Below are positions 1 to 10,800 of a stretch of 53,749 nucleotides of DNA, one piece after another. How positions within the stretch are numbered: the stretch's first letter is position 1; each line of letters starts with the position of its first letter. The notes under the pieces are model-generated. The model made no database searches, was not told where the DNA came from, and worked only from the letters and a program-made list of their open reading frames with translations. A program made the position numbers and the translations under genes. The DNA is taken from assembly GCA_016872215.1 (NCBI GenBank), contig VHAX01000011.1, positions 1 to 53,749 of the forward strand, written 5' to 3'. Source of the stretch: Sphingomonadales bacterium. Lineage in GTDB: Bacteria > Bacteroidota > Bacteroidia > UBA7662.

Positions 1-3000
1 AGCCGTAGGTGACAAATCTGGGGCAGGTGTCAATTGAATCTGTATGGGGGTTACCTTCCGATTGTTCGAGCGATGCGGGTCGCCCGACAAATTCTGCTCA
101 GGATCGACAATGCTGATCAGATAATAAGGGCCAGAAACCCCATTCGGCAGGTTAAACGACAAATTTTTCGTGTATTGAGCCCCCGGGGCCAGGCTTCCCG
201 AACTGGTCGACTGCGACAAAAGGGTTGCGTTAGCTAATGACTGGCTGTCGGCTGATAAATAGATCCGCTCATGCCACCACGAATTACTGGGTAGTGAATC
301 GGGCCCAGCGTTATAAACCTGCAGGCTGGCCGAATAAGATTGACCAGATGATAAAGGTGCAGGAACCGTAAACTGTGTCACCTGCACATCGTAGGCAGGT
401 CCAGCCAAGGGTCCGGATACAAAAACGGGGCGCGGTGCGAACATCCGTGAAGAACCTGAAAAGCCGTTATTACCTTCAAAAATGTATTCATATACCGATT
501 GATTCATGTCGGTAACCGCATGAAAATGGAAGCGACCATTCAAGTTTGGCGCAACAAAAAGTCCACGGCGTACCACAGAATCACCCGCCGCAATCAGCCC
601 ATTAAATGGGGAGGCATTAACATTAATGAGAATAGAATGCGCCGAACCTCCTGGAGCGGTCGACACATACAACCGATCAGCGAACGATGCGGCAGATGGC
701 CCTGTGCCACGGTTCACCACCGTCCACTCTACCTCATAAACAGAATCAGCCCTTAGGGTGTCGACCAGCGGTAATTGCAAACGACTAATCTGCAAATCGG
801 GGTATGGGGAGAGGGTAATTTGGACAACATTTCCAAATCTTCTGTTGTTATTGTTGTATACATACTCAAATGCATCGCCTCGGGCGTTGGTGTGCACCAT
901 CAGGTAATAGGTCCCAAAAATTCCTTGAGGCAGAGTAACTGGCTGGTTTTGCGTGTAGGACTGACCTGGAATCAGCGGTAGAGCCCCTTGATAAACCGCC
1001 CTACCGCCCAATGAAATGGCCGTTGATCGGTTGAAGATGGTATCCGGACAAAGCCAAAGTGAATCGATCCATACCGGAGCGGAAGGTGGATTGGCACCAC
1101 GGTTTCGTACCCGATACAAAAGAGAAACAGGTAGGCCCGACATACCCGTGGCGGCTACCACCACAGAATCCACCACCAAATCGGGTGGGGGCAACAAGGT
1201 GATTTCTGTGGCCATGCCCGCACCGCCCCGATTATTCTGCTCATCACGTTCTAGAATTACATCATCGCAGTCGGCCACTGCATGAAACCAATAAGTTCCC
1301 ACCAGCTGGGAAGGTAGAACAAAACTTAAATTGACTGTTCGACTGCTGTCGCGGCGCAGGGGAGCCGACATATTGGCTCCTCCATTTTGAGTAGGATTGA
1401 GTGCGATGGCATTACTGGGAAAAAACACACTGTCTGGCGATATAAAATAACAATTTCGCCACTGGCTGCCGGGGGGGATGTCCACCTGACCTGTGTTTTT
1501 GTATATAACCGTAAGCGCCACCGTGTTTCCACTGAAGGTTGCTACAGGGGCTCCGACCGATTCAACTTTGAGGTCCGGAAGAGGTGATGGAACAATATTC
1601 AGAATTCCAAAAGCCGCGTTGTTGTCTTCACGCAGCTCAGGCATGCGCGCATCGGTGGTAAATCGGACGAGACCAGATGGGCAATAATTGCCAGGCTGAC
1701 TGCATAAGATTGCATCCATATTATCCGCCACCACGAACAAATACATATTGCTCAAAATACGGGCTGGCAGTTCTACCCGAACCGTACGTAGATAAGATTG
1801 ACCAGTATCAAGATAAGTTAAATTTTGAAAAGTACCCAGGAGGAAATCATCGAACTGGTTGAGGTTATTGTCGGTCGATATATATACGCGGTCATACCAT
1901 ACTGTGGCACCCGTTGTGTACTCACCCATGTTGCGAACACGATAAGTGATGTCGACCTGGCTGCCCGACAAGGCTGAGGTGGGCAGCAACAACGAATCTA
2001 CGATAAGGTCAGGCAACGAACGATAGCCAAAAGTGAGGCTATCAGAAAAAGTATCGTAGCAACTGTTGCGCGCTGCCACTTGCCAGCGGTAATCTTCGCC
2101 CAGCAATAAGGCCTGAGTCCACAATACATTGATTCCGGCATTGGCTCTTGTGGGCTGAGCAGGCCGAGCCTCACCGACGCGCCATAGATAGAAATCATAT
2201 TGAACAGCACCTGCCGAAACATCCCAACTGAAGTTTATCGGTGCTGTTAGGTTAAGCGAATTGTTGAGTGGAATCAGGTTTGTTGGAATGGCGGGTGGTA
2301 TGGGTTGACGCACCTGAATGGCCACTGTATCATGAACCACGCAGCCGCTAGAAGCGGTGTATTGAACGGTGTAGGTGGTGGTAGACTGAGGTGCCACGCG
2401 GATCGAAGCGGTATTTTCACCCGTCGACCACAGTCCCTGAACAAAGCCTGTTGCGATCAACTCAGTTGAATCGCCCTGACAAAGGACAGAAAAGCCGTTG
2501 ACCTGAATGCTGTCTGCATACCATTGAATGTTGCGTGAAGCCAAAATTCGTCCGTCGCAAACATCAGTATTCCCGACTGACGGGTTATAGTGGATAAGGT
2601 TGTATTGTCCACCCCGCTTAACATAAATCGAATCGCCCAGTTCACCAGTCGACCAAATATAAGAACCTGGAACCGAAGCGTAGAGCAAAAGGGAGTCACC
2701 TTGGCACAAACTACCTCCTCCCGAACCAGTTAGAATTGACACAGGACCGGGTGGCGTAGTTACCTGAACAGTAACACTTGCCGTTGAAAAACAACCACTT
2801 AATGCGGTGACCGTTACGCTGTAGGTGGTGGTGACTTGTGGATTAACCATCAAAACGCTGCCTGTAGCGCCATTGTTCCATGAATAAAATGCACCGCCCT
2901 GTGCCCTCAAGGTGACCTGTGTACCGGCACAGACGAAAGCCTGACTAGCCGAAGCGGCTGCCGCTACAGGAATTGAATCGAATTGAACACTTATAGAGGC

Positions 3001-4794
3001 CGAAGTATCTCTGCATCCCGCTGGAGTTGATACCACCACTCGGTATCGACCCCCCGCCCCCGCCATAAACAACGAATCCTGGGCACCTGCCAAGGTTACA
3101 CCGTTCAGCTGCCATTGGTAGGAGTTGCCCGCTACATGACTGGCCTGAAGCAAGACCACATCGCCCGCACATCGTGAGGTGGGCGTAAGCGGCTGAATCT
3201 GGGCCACAGCGGCGGGGTGCACAACCACCTGTATGCTGTTAGAAAGCACACCGCAGGGCGACTGCCCGTCATACAATACCACGCTGTATTCGCCCGATTG
3301 CGTGGCTGCATATTCAAAGGCTGTAGCTCCAGGAATGTCAATGCCTTGGTTGCGCCATTGGTAAGCAGCAGCCGAACTTGCCACCGACCGCAATACTACC
3401 GCTGTGCCGCCGCAAACCACTGTATCGCCCAGGGCTGAGATGACTGCTTGATAGGCGGGCGTTGGATTCACTGTGAGGTGTAGGGTCACCATGCTATCGC
3501 AGCCCGCGGCGTTGACCAATGTCTGGGTATAGGTTCCCGTACTCGTTAAATTCAAACCAAAAAAGGAATAGGACGATGGCGCGCAAATATCAACAAACTG
3601 TTCGCTGCCACTCGAATGTAAACCTTCTATCGAGCCATCGGTGTAGGAGAGCGAATCAAAAATCTGGGCTGCGCTGTTGGCCAAGATCCCGATTGCCCGA
3701 TCCCATACCAACCCGCTCGATCCAGTTCCTATTTGAATAAACCTCAATTCCTGAATCGTTCCATTTAAATTTGCTGAAGCAGTATCATACCAAGCCAAAA
3801 CAACCGATCCTCCCGAGGAATGCAGGTTCGTACTTATGGACGCTATTTGCGGATCCGTATGAATAGCGTCCACAAATTGCAATAACTGGTTGTTGAAGTG
3901 AAGGTGCATGGTTATATCGCCGATATTTACGGCATTCGTGATGCTCACGGCCACCACTACAGTATCACCCAAGCAGGCCGATGTCGAACCCACCCCAATA
4001 TTGGGGATCAACACGTTCAAAGCGGCTGACGACGACACTGACAAGCATTGACCAGCAACAGAAGCTTGAAGTCGGTACAGGTAACCACTCATAGCCGCTG
4101 TGATCCCTGTAATTTGGAGCTGTGGCGTAAATACCCCCAAATAGTGGCCAGCATCCTGTAGATCCATCCATGCATTCCCTCCGTCGGTACTCATCTGCCA
4201 ACGATAAGCGCTCGCTCCTGTAACCGAAGCGCCCAAAGAGGTAGATCCGTAGATTGGTACGGTAAGCGTGCCCGTTAATCCACCGGCAAAAATGGGGAAT
4301 GGGGCAACAGCGACGGAACCATTTAAAAAGATGGTCGAATCAAGAACTGCGAAATTGTAGTCGACGATTTCCGACTGAGCCACATTAAAAGAGAGGGCGG
4401 TGGATGCATGAGCCTGAAAGGAAAGATTGACCAACACATCATTCAATAGTGTCGCTGGGGTTTGGGTCGCGGCCCAAGCTATGCGTATTTCCGATGGTGA
4501 ATAGGCAGAAACAATGAGCGAATCGGTAGTGAGGGCGGAGCCATTGGAACCCAAAAAAGTGAGCGCTGCGGGATCATATTGAATAGCCAGAGAGAGGGCA
4601 CCAATCGAAGGGAAATTCCGCATGTTGATGGGCACTTGTATGGAAGCGCCGGCACAGGTACTGACACTATCCATACTAACAACTGGGTTTTGAGCCCACA
4701 ATTGCGTATTGTGCAGACTGGCTAAAAAGAGGAGGCAACAAATACTCAGTTTAACTTTCTTCAAAAAGCTATTGTGCGAAATTGAGTTTACCAT
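1..4794 (-). CDS. Giant secreted cohesin/CARDB-module surface protein, 3' end beyond window
   Basis: Reading the minus strand from the ATG at 4794 gives 1598 codons with no stop up to the window edge, so the C-terminus is missing. Residues 1-34 form a signal peptide (basic KKVK, hydrophobic ICCLLFLASL, end WAQ). Two cohesin-like modules lie at about 33-160 and 258-385; the first has the signature IGALSLAIQYDP. One 51-residue GCDS module (about 392-452) resembles those of the downstream neighbour. Ig/PKD-like modules with YQW or YSW cores follow to about 835, then an Fn3-like segment (838-925). CARDB-like modules of about 130 residues start at PDL/YDV near 927, 1072, 1203, 1330 and 1467, with another beginning at the edge. 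This is probably an exported, cell-surface or secreted adhesin; a T9SS tail is expected but not visible. The module names rest on pattern recognition. The reading frame is certain, the function is not. Confidence 0.85.
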   Translation of the reverse strand, partial: MVNSISHNSFLKKVKLSICCLLFLASLHNTQLWAQNPVVSMDSVSTCAGASIQVPINMRNFPSIGALSLAIQYDPAALTFLGSNGSALTTDSLIVSAYSPSEIRIAWAATQTPATLLNDVLVNLSFQAHASTALSFNVAQSEIVDYNFAVLDSTIFLNGSVAVAPFPIFAGGLTGTLTVPIYGSTSLGASVTGASAYRWQMSTDGGNAWMDLQDAGHYLGVFTPQLQITGITAAMSGYLYRLQASVAGQCLSVSSSAALNVLIPNIGVGSTSACLGDTVVVAVSITNAVNIGDITMHLHFNNQLLQFVDAIHTDPQIASISTNLHSSGGSVVLAWYDTASANLNGTIQELRFIQIGTGSSGLVWDRAIGILANSAAQIFDSLSYTDGSIEGLHSSGSEQFVDICAPSSYSFFGLNLTSTGTYTQTLVNAAGCDSMVTLHLTVNPTPAYQAVISALGDTVVCGGTAVVLRSVASSAAAYQWRNQGIDIPGATAFEYAATQSGEYSVVLYDGQSPCGVLSNSIQVVVHPAAVAQIQPLTPTSRCAGDVVLLQASHVAGNSYQWQLNGVTLAGAQDSLFMAGAGGRYRVVVSTPAGCRDTSASISVQFDSIPVAAAASASQAFVCAGTQVTLRAQGGAFYSWNNGATGSVLMVNPQVTTTYSVTVTALSGCFSTASVTVQVTTPPGPVSILTGSGGGSLCQGDSLLLYASVPGSYIWSTGELGDSIYVKRGGQYNLIHYNPSVGNTDVCDGRILASRNIQWYADSIQVNGFSVLCQGDSTELIATGFVQGLWSTGENTASIRVAPQSTTTYTVQYTASSGCVVHDTVAIQVRQPIPPAIPTNLIPLNNSLNLTAPINFSWDVSAGAVQYDFYLWRVGEARPAQPTRANAGINVLWTQALLLGEDYRWQVAARNSCYDTFSDSLTFGYRSLPDLIVDSLLLPTSALSGSQVDITYRVRNMGEYTTGATVWYDRVYISTDNNLNQFDDFLLGTFQNLTYLDTGQSYLRTVRVELPARILSNMYLFVVADNMDAILCSQPGNYCPSGLVRFTTDARMPELREDNNAAFGILNIVPSPLPDLKVESVGAPVATFSGNTVALTVIYKNTGQVDIPPGSQWRNCYFISPDSVFFPSNAIALNPTQNGGANMSAPLRRDSSRTVNLSFVLPSQLVGTYWFHAVADCDDVILERDEQNNRGGAGMATEITLLPPPDLVVDSVVVAATGMSGLPVSLLYRVRNRGANPPSAPVWIDSLWLCPDTIFNRSTAISLGGRAVYQGALPLIPGQSYTQNQPVTLPQGIFGTYYLMVHTNARGDAFEYVYNNNNRRFGNVVQITLSPYPDLQISRLQLPLVDTLRADSVYEVEWTVVNRGTGPSAASFADRLYVSTAPGGSAHSILINVNASPFNGLIAAGDSVVRRGLFVAPNLNGRFHFHAVTDMNQSVYEYIFEGNNGFSGSSRMFAPRPVFVSGPLAGPAYDVQVTQFTVPAPLSSGQSYSASLQVYNAGPDSLPSNSWWHERIYLSADSQSLANATLLSQSTSSGSLAPGAQYTKNLSFNLPNGVSGPYYLISIVDPEQNLSGDPHRSNNRKVTPIQIQLTPAPDLSPTA

Positions 4795-4868
4795 GGCGAA
4801 AAAATTTAAAAGCAAGGAGAAAAGATGACAGTTCGTAAGTGAAGCCGACCACGCCGAATGCCAGTACA

Positions 4869-7800
4869 TTAATAAGCAGCCTTCACCAAACGCAACTGGC
4901 GGCGCTCGGGTATTCCTCCCGAATCGTAGACGAAACTACATTGGTATACGCCGGCCGAAAGCAGAGATACGGGAAGGTAAATCGTATGGGCACCCGCTGA
5001 AAGCAGTTCCTGAGGGCTGCTGTAGACCCTTCTTCCCGACGCATCGCTGATCTGATAGTAGATACTACCAGGGCGAGACAACTGAATCGACAAGCGCGAT
5101 TCATCACCAAAAGGATTGGGGTAGCACATGAGCGACCAGCCCGTGCGGTCGGATGAAGACAAAACAGGCACCAATAGCTTTGGCATGGTATGCGGAATGC
5201 CCATTCCATTGGCCAACTCACAATCAGCCAAGGCCAACCATTGCGCGGACAAGGCCGTGTTCAGGTGCGGATTCTCTGTTTCGAGTAACAATAGGTCATC
5301 ACCCGCGCGCAAGTTCAAGGGGCGGCTTCCAAACCAGGCCAACCGCAACACCCGGTCATGTTGCTCGAAAACAACAGGCGAGGAGCCTTCGGCTGCTGAC
5401 GGAACACGAATATTGCGCACGCGCAGACCATCGGGGAGCAATAAATCGAGCGAGATGGCCGCTACCTCCAGGTCTTCCCCCACCCTAATGGGCCACGCTC
5501 CATCCGATTCATCGAAGCTTCCCGATTGTTGCAATAGAATCCCAGCCGCATGCCGTAGACCTGGCAACGGCACATAACTACCGTTGGCGTCGCCCGCTGT
5601 TAGCGCCCGCAGGTGCACCGCCACCGTGTCGTTTTGCAAAGTCACTGAGGAGTCTGAAAACACCCAATCGCTCAAGGCAAAGGTGTAGCCCTGCACCGCA
5701 TAGCGACTTAAAATCTGAAGGGCATCCGTGGCGTTCACAACCGACGATAGATTCACGTCCGCCGCCCTGTGGAACAACCCCATAAGGGGTGCACGACCTG
5801 AAAAATGCTGGTTAACGAAAAATGCGTCGGTGGCATTCACCCCACCCCAAGGCTTTTGGGTCGACACACCAAAGTGATAGGGTTGGCCAGATGATAATCC
5901 AGTGAATAAAAACAAACCCTGTGCATCCGTTGAAGTCGTTCCCAACACGGTATTTCCACTCAACAATTGCACCTGCGACTGATTCATCGGCGTTGCGAAC
6001 CGATTCAGGTAGCTGATGCGACCCGTTATGCGGTTGCAGGGAAGAACCGTGAGGTTAAGGGTCACCAAGCTGTCACAGCCCGCCTGATTGGTGAGCAGGG
6101 CAGTATACAATCCACTGTTGGCGTACTGAAATCCGTTAAAGGAATAGGACGCCGGGGCACAGATGGTGGCGCTAAGGCTGTGGGTGCCGGGCTGGTTGAC
6201 CGTCAGGTTCAGCGCGATTACACTGTCGCAACCCACTGCGTTTGTAAGTGTGGAGGTGTAGGTGCCCGTTGTGGTGAGTGACTGGCCGTTGAAGTTGTAG
6301 GTCGCCGGGGCACAGATGGTGGCGCTAAGGCTGTGGGTGCCGGGCTGGTTGACCGTCAGATTGAGATTGACCACACTATCGCATCCGGATGAACCAGACA
6401 AATGAACCATATAGATACCCGATTGCCCAAAAGTTTGGCCACCCACCTGAGCAACCGAGGGAGCGCATATTGTTTGGGTTAAATGAACTGCAACCGGCTG
6501 GTTTACCATGAGATTCAGCTGCACAAGGCTGTCACAACCCTGGGCATTGATCAGAAGGGCCGTATATAGCCCACTCGAATGGTAACTCTGTCCATTGAAT
6601 ACAAAACTACCAGGTGAACAAATCGATTGATTCAATACGGTGACAGGCTGTTGTGGGTGGACAGTTAGATTCAGGGTAATAAAACTATCGCAACCCAGCG
6701 TTGTCGACATCAATTGCGTGTATCTTCCCGAGGATGTTAGCACTTGAGAACCGAACACATAATTTCCTGGTGCGCATATGGCTGCTGCCATCTGAACCGA
6801 GGTATCACGCCCAACCGTCAAATTCAACGTCACCACACTGTCGCATCCCGAAGCAGATGTGAGGGTTGATGTGTAGGTGCCTGATGAGAAATAGAGCGCC
6901 CCACCAAATAAAAATCCTGTTCCGGAACAAGCCTGTGCACTAATATGGTTCTGAACCGGTTGAGCTGCCGACAGTAAAAAACCGGTCGATGTGTCTGTAC
7001 ACGTACCTGCAGAATTGCTCACCAACATACGATAAGTTCCGGGAGAAATCGCTAGTAGAGTTGAACTGTTTTGACCTGGCAAAACTTGCCCATCCAGCAA
7101 CCACTTGTACATTACATTAGGAAGTTGGGTGCCGCTGAGTAATACTGATTGGGACGGACATATATGGGATGGGCCACTAATTAGAATCTGCCCTCCAGTA
7201 CCCAAAAGATTATTTACTTGAACAGATTGCGAAGTATCCGAACAACCCGCCGGATTGCGTACAACCAATCGATATAATCCGGCAGTATTCACCATAACCA
7301 CTCTACTCACAAGACCAGGAACAACCACGCCATCGCGAAGCCACTGATATGATCCGCCGTTAACAGGCGAACCCGTCAACATAACAGACTGTCCACCACA
7401 AAGGTTGGTAACGCCAGTAACCGAGACCAAGGATTGCGGGTAAGGTTCAATGTTGACTTGAATACCGTTGCTCAGAGGCGATGGACAATTGAGCGCGTTC
7501 AATATTTGCACCTGATAAAAACCGCTAAGAGTCGGCGAATAAATAGGTTGATCAGCACCTGGAATGGCTGATCCATTACGAATCCACCGAATTCGCAATC
7601 CTACCGGTGGTTGACTCGATTCCAAGGTCACCAATGAACCCGCACAAATGCTGGTCGGTGTAAGTGCGGAAACGGTTGCGGCTGGAACCGCAGCGTCACG
7701 CCTAAAAGAAAATGGGATGGATGTCACTGAGCCGCAAGAATTGCTCGCCGTTACACTGATCTGACCCACCCCCAACGTCCAGCCACTCAAATCAAGTGTG

Positions 7801-10800
7801 ATGTTTTCGGTATTTCCACCCGATAACAAAACCGCACCTGAGGGAATCGACCATGCATAGTTAGATGCGGTGTTGACTGATGCAATTGAAAAAGAAACAA
7901 TATTTTCAGTCCAGCAGACCACCGGACTACCATGGATTGATCCAGTCATTACGGGCATGGTTTCTACCCTTACCCAAACTGTATCTGGGGCGCTGAAACA
8001 GCCAGATGTGCTCTCCATCCTAACCAGGTACATTCCAGACATCGCTGTATTGGCTGATGGAATTTCCAGTTGTTCCAGTTGGGAATAAAATCCGTTAGGA
8101 CCGGTCCAGTGTATATTGCCCAAGGGCCTAAATTGAAGTCCAAATCGAACAGTATCGCCTTCGCAGGCCACTACATCTGCTGATGCAACTGGGACAGCGG
8201 GCGGCACACAGTTGGTGAAAGGTGCAGTGCCCACTGTGCTCCATTGACCGTTGGAGTCGCGAACCCTAACGGCTAATGTGTGACCCCCGAGCGATAAAGT
8301 TCCCGTTGGCAGGCTAAAGCCTCCTTGAATTGCCGTTTGTCCGAGCGGGATAGCAAACGACTGGTCCAAGCCAATGCCTGGGTCTGTATCAATAAAGTAA
8401 GCAGCGGAGTCTAATGTGGCTCTTGGTGTTGTTGGGATTTGAGCTGAGTCGATTACCCGAATCAATCCAAAAACAGCATGGCTCCAATCGCCACGCACAT
8501 TTTTTGTCCGAACACCCATAAAATGAAGCCCGATCGAAAGTCCTGCAGAAGGAATATTGGAAAAAGTACCAACTTGGACGCCACGGCCAATAGAAAGCGA
8601 ATAACCCAATCCCGGACCTGGATCCGTGTCGAAGAAGTACTCAGCTGCTACAACATCTGTTGAATTTGCAGCAGAAACATCAAATATTTGAAAATACTCC
8701 GTGCGAGAACAAACGCCGTCGCTCACCTGGACATAATATACACCTTGTGTTAGACCATCTACAAATGGTCCAGTGGCACCATTGCTCCATAAATATGCAT
8801 ATTGCCATGCACTACCCCCTGAGGCAGTTACTCGGGCACTACCATTTGATCCGCCATTGCTCTCGTGATTCACGCTGACCGCAACCCTAATCTCAGGTGG
8901 AGCATGAAGGATCAAGGGGGTGCTAAAACGCACATTGCCATATTGGTCATTGTAGCGGACAGAATACATTCCCGAAGCAGTTGTATATATGATTCGACTC
9001 GTCTCGCCGGTATTCCACAACCAATTACTTCCAGCAGGCGCAGTAAGCATACGGCGAGTTGGTGCACAGAAAGTTAATGGACCGTCCGCAACAATTTGAC
9101 CAGGCGGAGCTATTCCAACATTCACCTGCCTGATGATTTGTGTCGCGCAACTATCTCCTGCGTCCAAAACCAGCATCACATCATAAACACCCGCCTGAGC
9201 AAAAACGGCTTGCGCCACCGGTCCTGTGAAATCGAAAGGCCGACCCAAACGAACCGAAAAATTATCGATCGACCAAGACTCGTTGCACAACCACTCCCCA
9301 TTCGACTGATCTATGCTAAATGATAATGAACTGGACGTATCCGGTATGGTAAAACGTACACGGTATACAGAGCTTGGGGTGCCCCAACATCGACCACCTA
9401 CCTGCCCCTGATACACCACCTGAGGATAAGTGAGGGGCGTATGACCACAACACCAAACAGCGTAGGGGTTAAAATAAAAAGTCCCTAAGCTTTGTCCGTT
9501 TACGGAGAAAGTGAATGGCTCATCGCCGTCCCAAGAGTCGTGGGCATACAAATCAAATGAAATGGTCTTCGACACATGAGGGCTCAAACCAGACTGATTG
9601 TATGAGATGCTTTGGTTGATAAACGGACCCAATACGTTGGAACCCTGGAACGAAAACACATCCGTAACATTCCAACCCTGTGTGTTTTGCTCAAAATCAT
9701 TGCTTGAGGCTGAACCCCGAACATCACCAACGTACCAACCATAGGTCGTGTTCGAATCTACATTCTGTGATGTACTGCTGAGCAACACCGAACTACCCGG
9801 CTGGGCATTGCTGCCCACAGAGAAGTCGGGAATGGCAGGGCTACAACCCACCGAAATCACCTCAAATGGCATACTTTTGGCGTGCGACCAATGACCAAAT
9901 AAATCAAGTCCGCGAACGCTTAATTGATGGAACCCGGTCGAAAGTGAAGAAACAGCCACTGAACTCAGTGAAACGATTGTATCTCCAGGCTGTACAGCAA
10001 TAGGTACGCCATTTCCACAACCCGGATCGGCATCAAAAAAGTACTCCGCCGCAATGAGCGGGGCACTGATTCCAAAACCTGGTGGTGGTGGAGGGCTAAC
10101 GAAAAACAAAGTAGACGAAGCAAAGCTCCAGTTGCCCTCTGCATCCCGAACCCGAACTGAGAAGCGGTGCAATCCTGGGCTAGCTTGGGCTACACTGGCC
10201 TGAAATGTTTGTGTAAGCATAGTATCGAATGATCCAGATAATTGAATAGGGTTTGCTCGTCCCGGACCAGGATCAATGTCCACAAAATACTCGGCCTCAA
10301 TCAAATTTGGCATAAGGGGCAAAACCTGCTGCTGCTCGATTCGAATCAAACTATGGCGTGCAATACCCCAGCCCGACAGAGCATCTTTCACGCGAACACC
10401 AATAAAATACAGGCCAGGGGGAATAGAGCCCAAAGAAACATCAGCAACAGCCGAGATTTGGCTTAAGCCCGGCACTGGAATCGGGATTCCCAAGCCTGGA
10501 CCTGGATCGACACCAATAAATACCTCGGCTGCCACTATACCCACAGAAGACGCGACGGAGCTATCGATTAGATGAAAAGTAAAATTTTGTGGACAGACTC
10601 CATCTGTCACCACAAGCGTGTATGTTCCGGCCTGCAAACCCGCTATCGAGGCGGTGGTGGCACCGGTATTCCATAAATAAGTGTGTAGAAGAGTGCTGCC
10701 GCCACGCACTTGGACATTGATGCTGCCATTGGAAAGGCCATTGGTTGGTCTGTTAATCTGGGTTACAACCAATGGAACATCCAGAACATCGACGTAAACA

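Noticed and set aside
5128-5577. 149-codon plus-strand open frame within the giant adhesin
   Set aside because: It lies antisense to the well-supported dockerin/T9SS region and has a low-complexity Ser/Arg/Pro-rich composition with no motif.
6045-6960. Regular 153-bp spacing of repeats as a CRISPR-like array
   Set aside because: The repeats encode 51-residue protein modules in frame and their DNA diverges between units; there are no short identical repeats with unique spacers and no cas genes.
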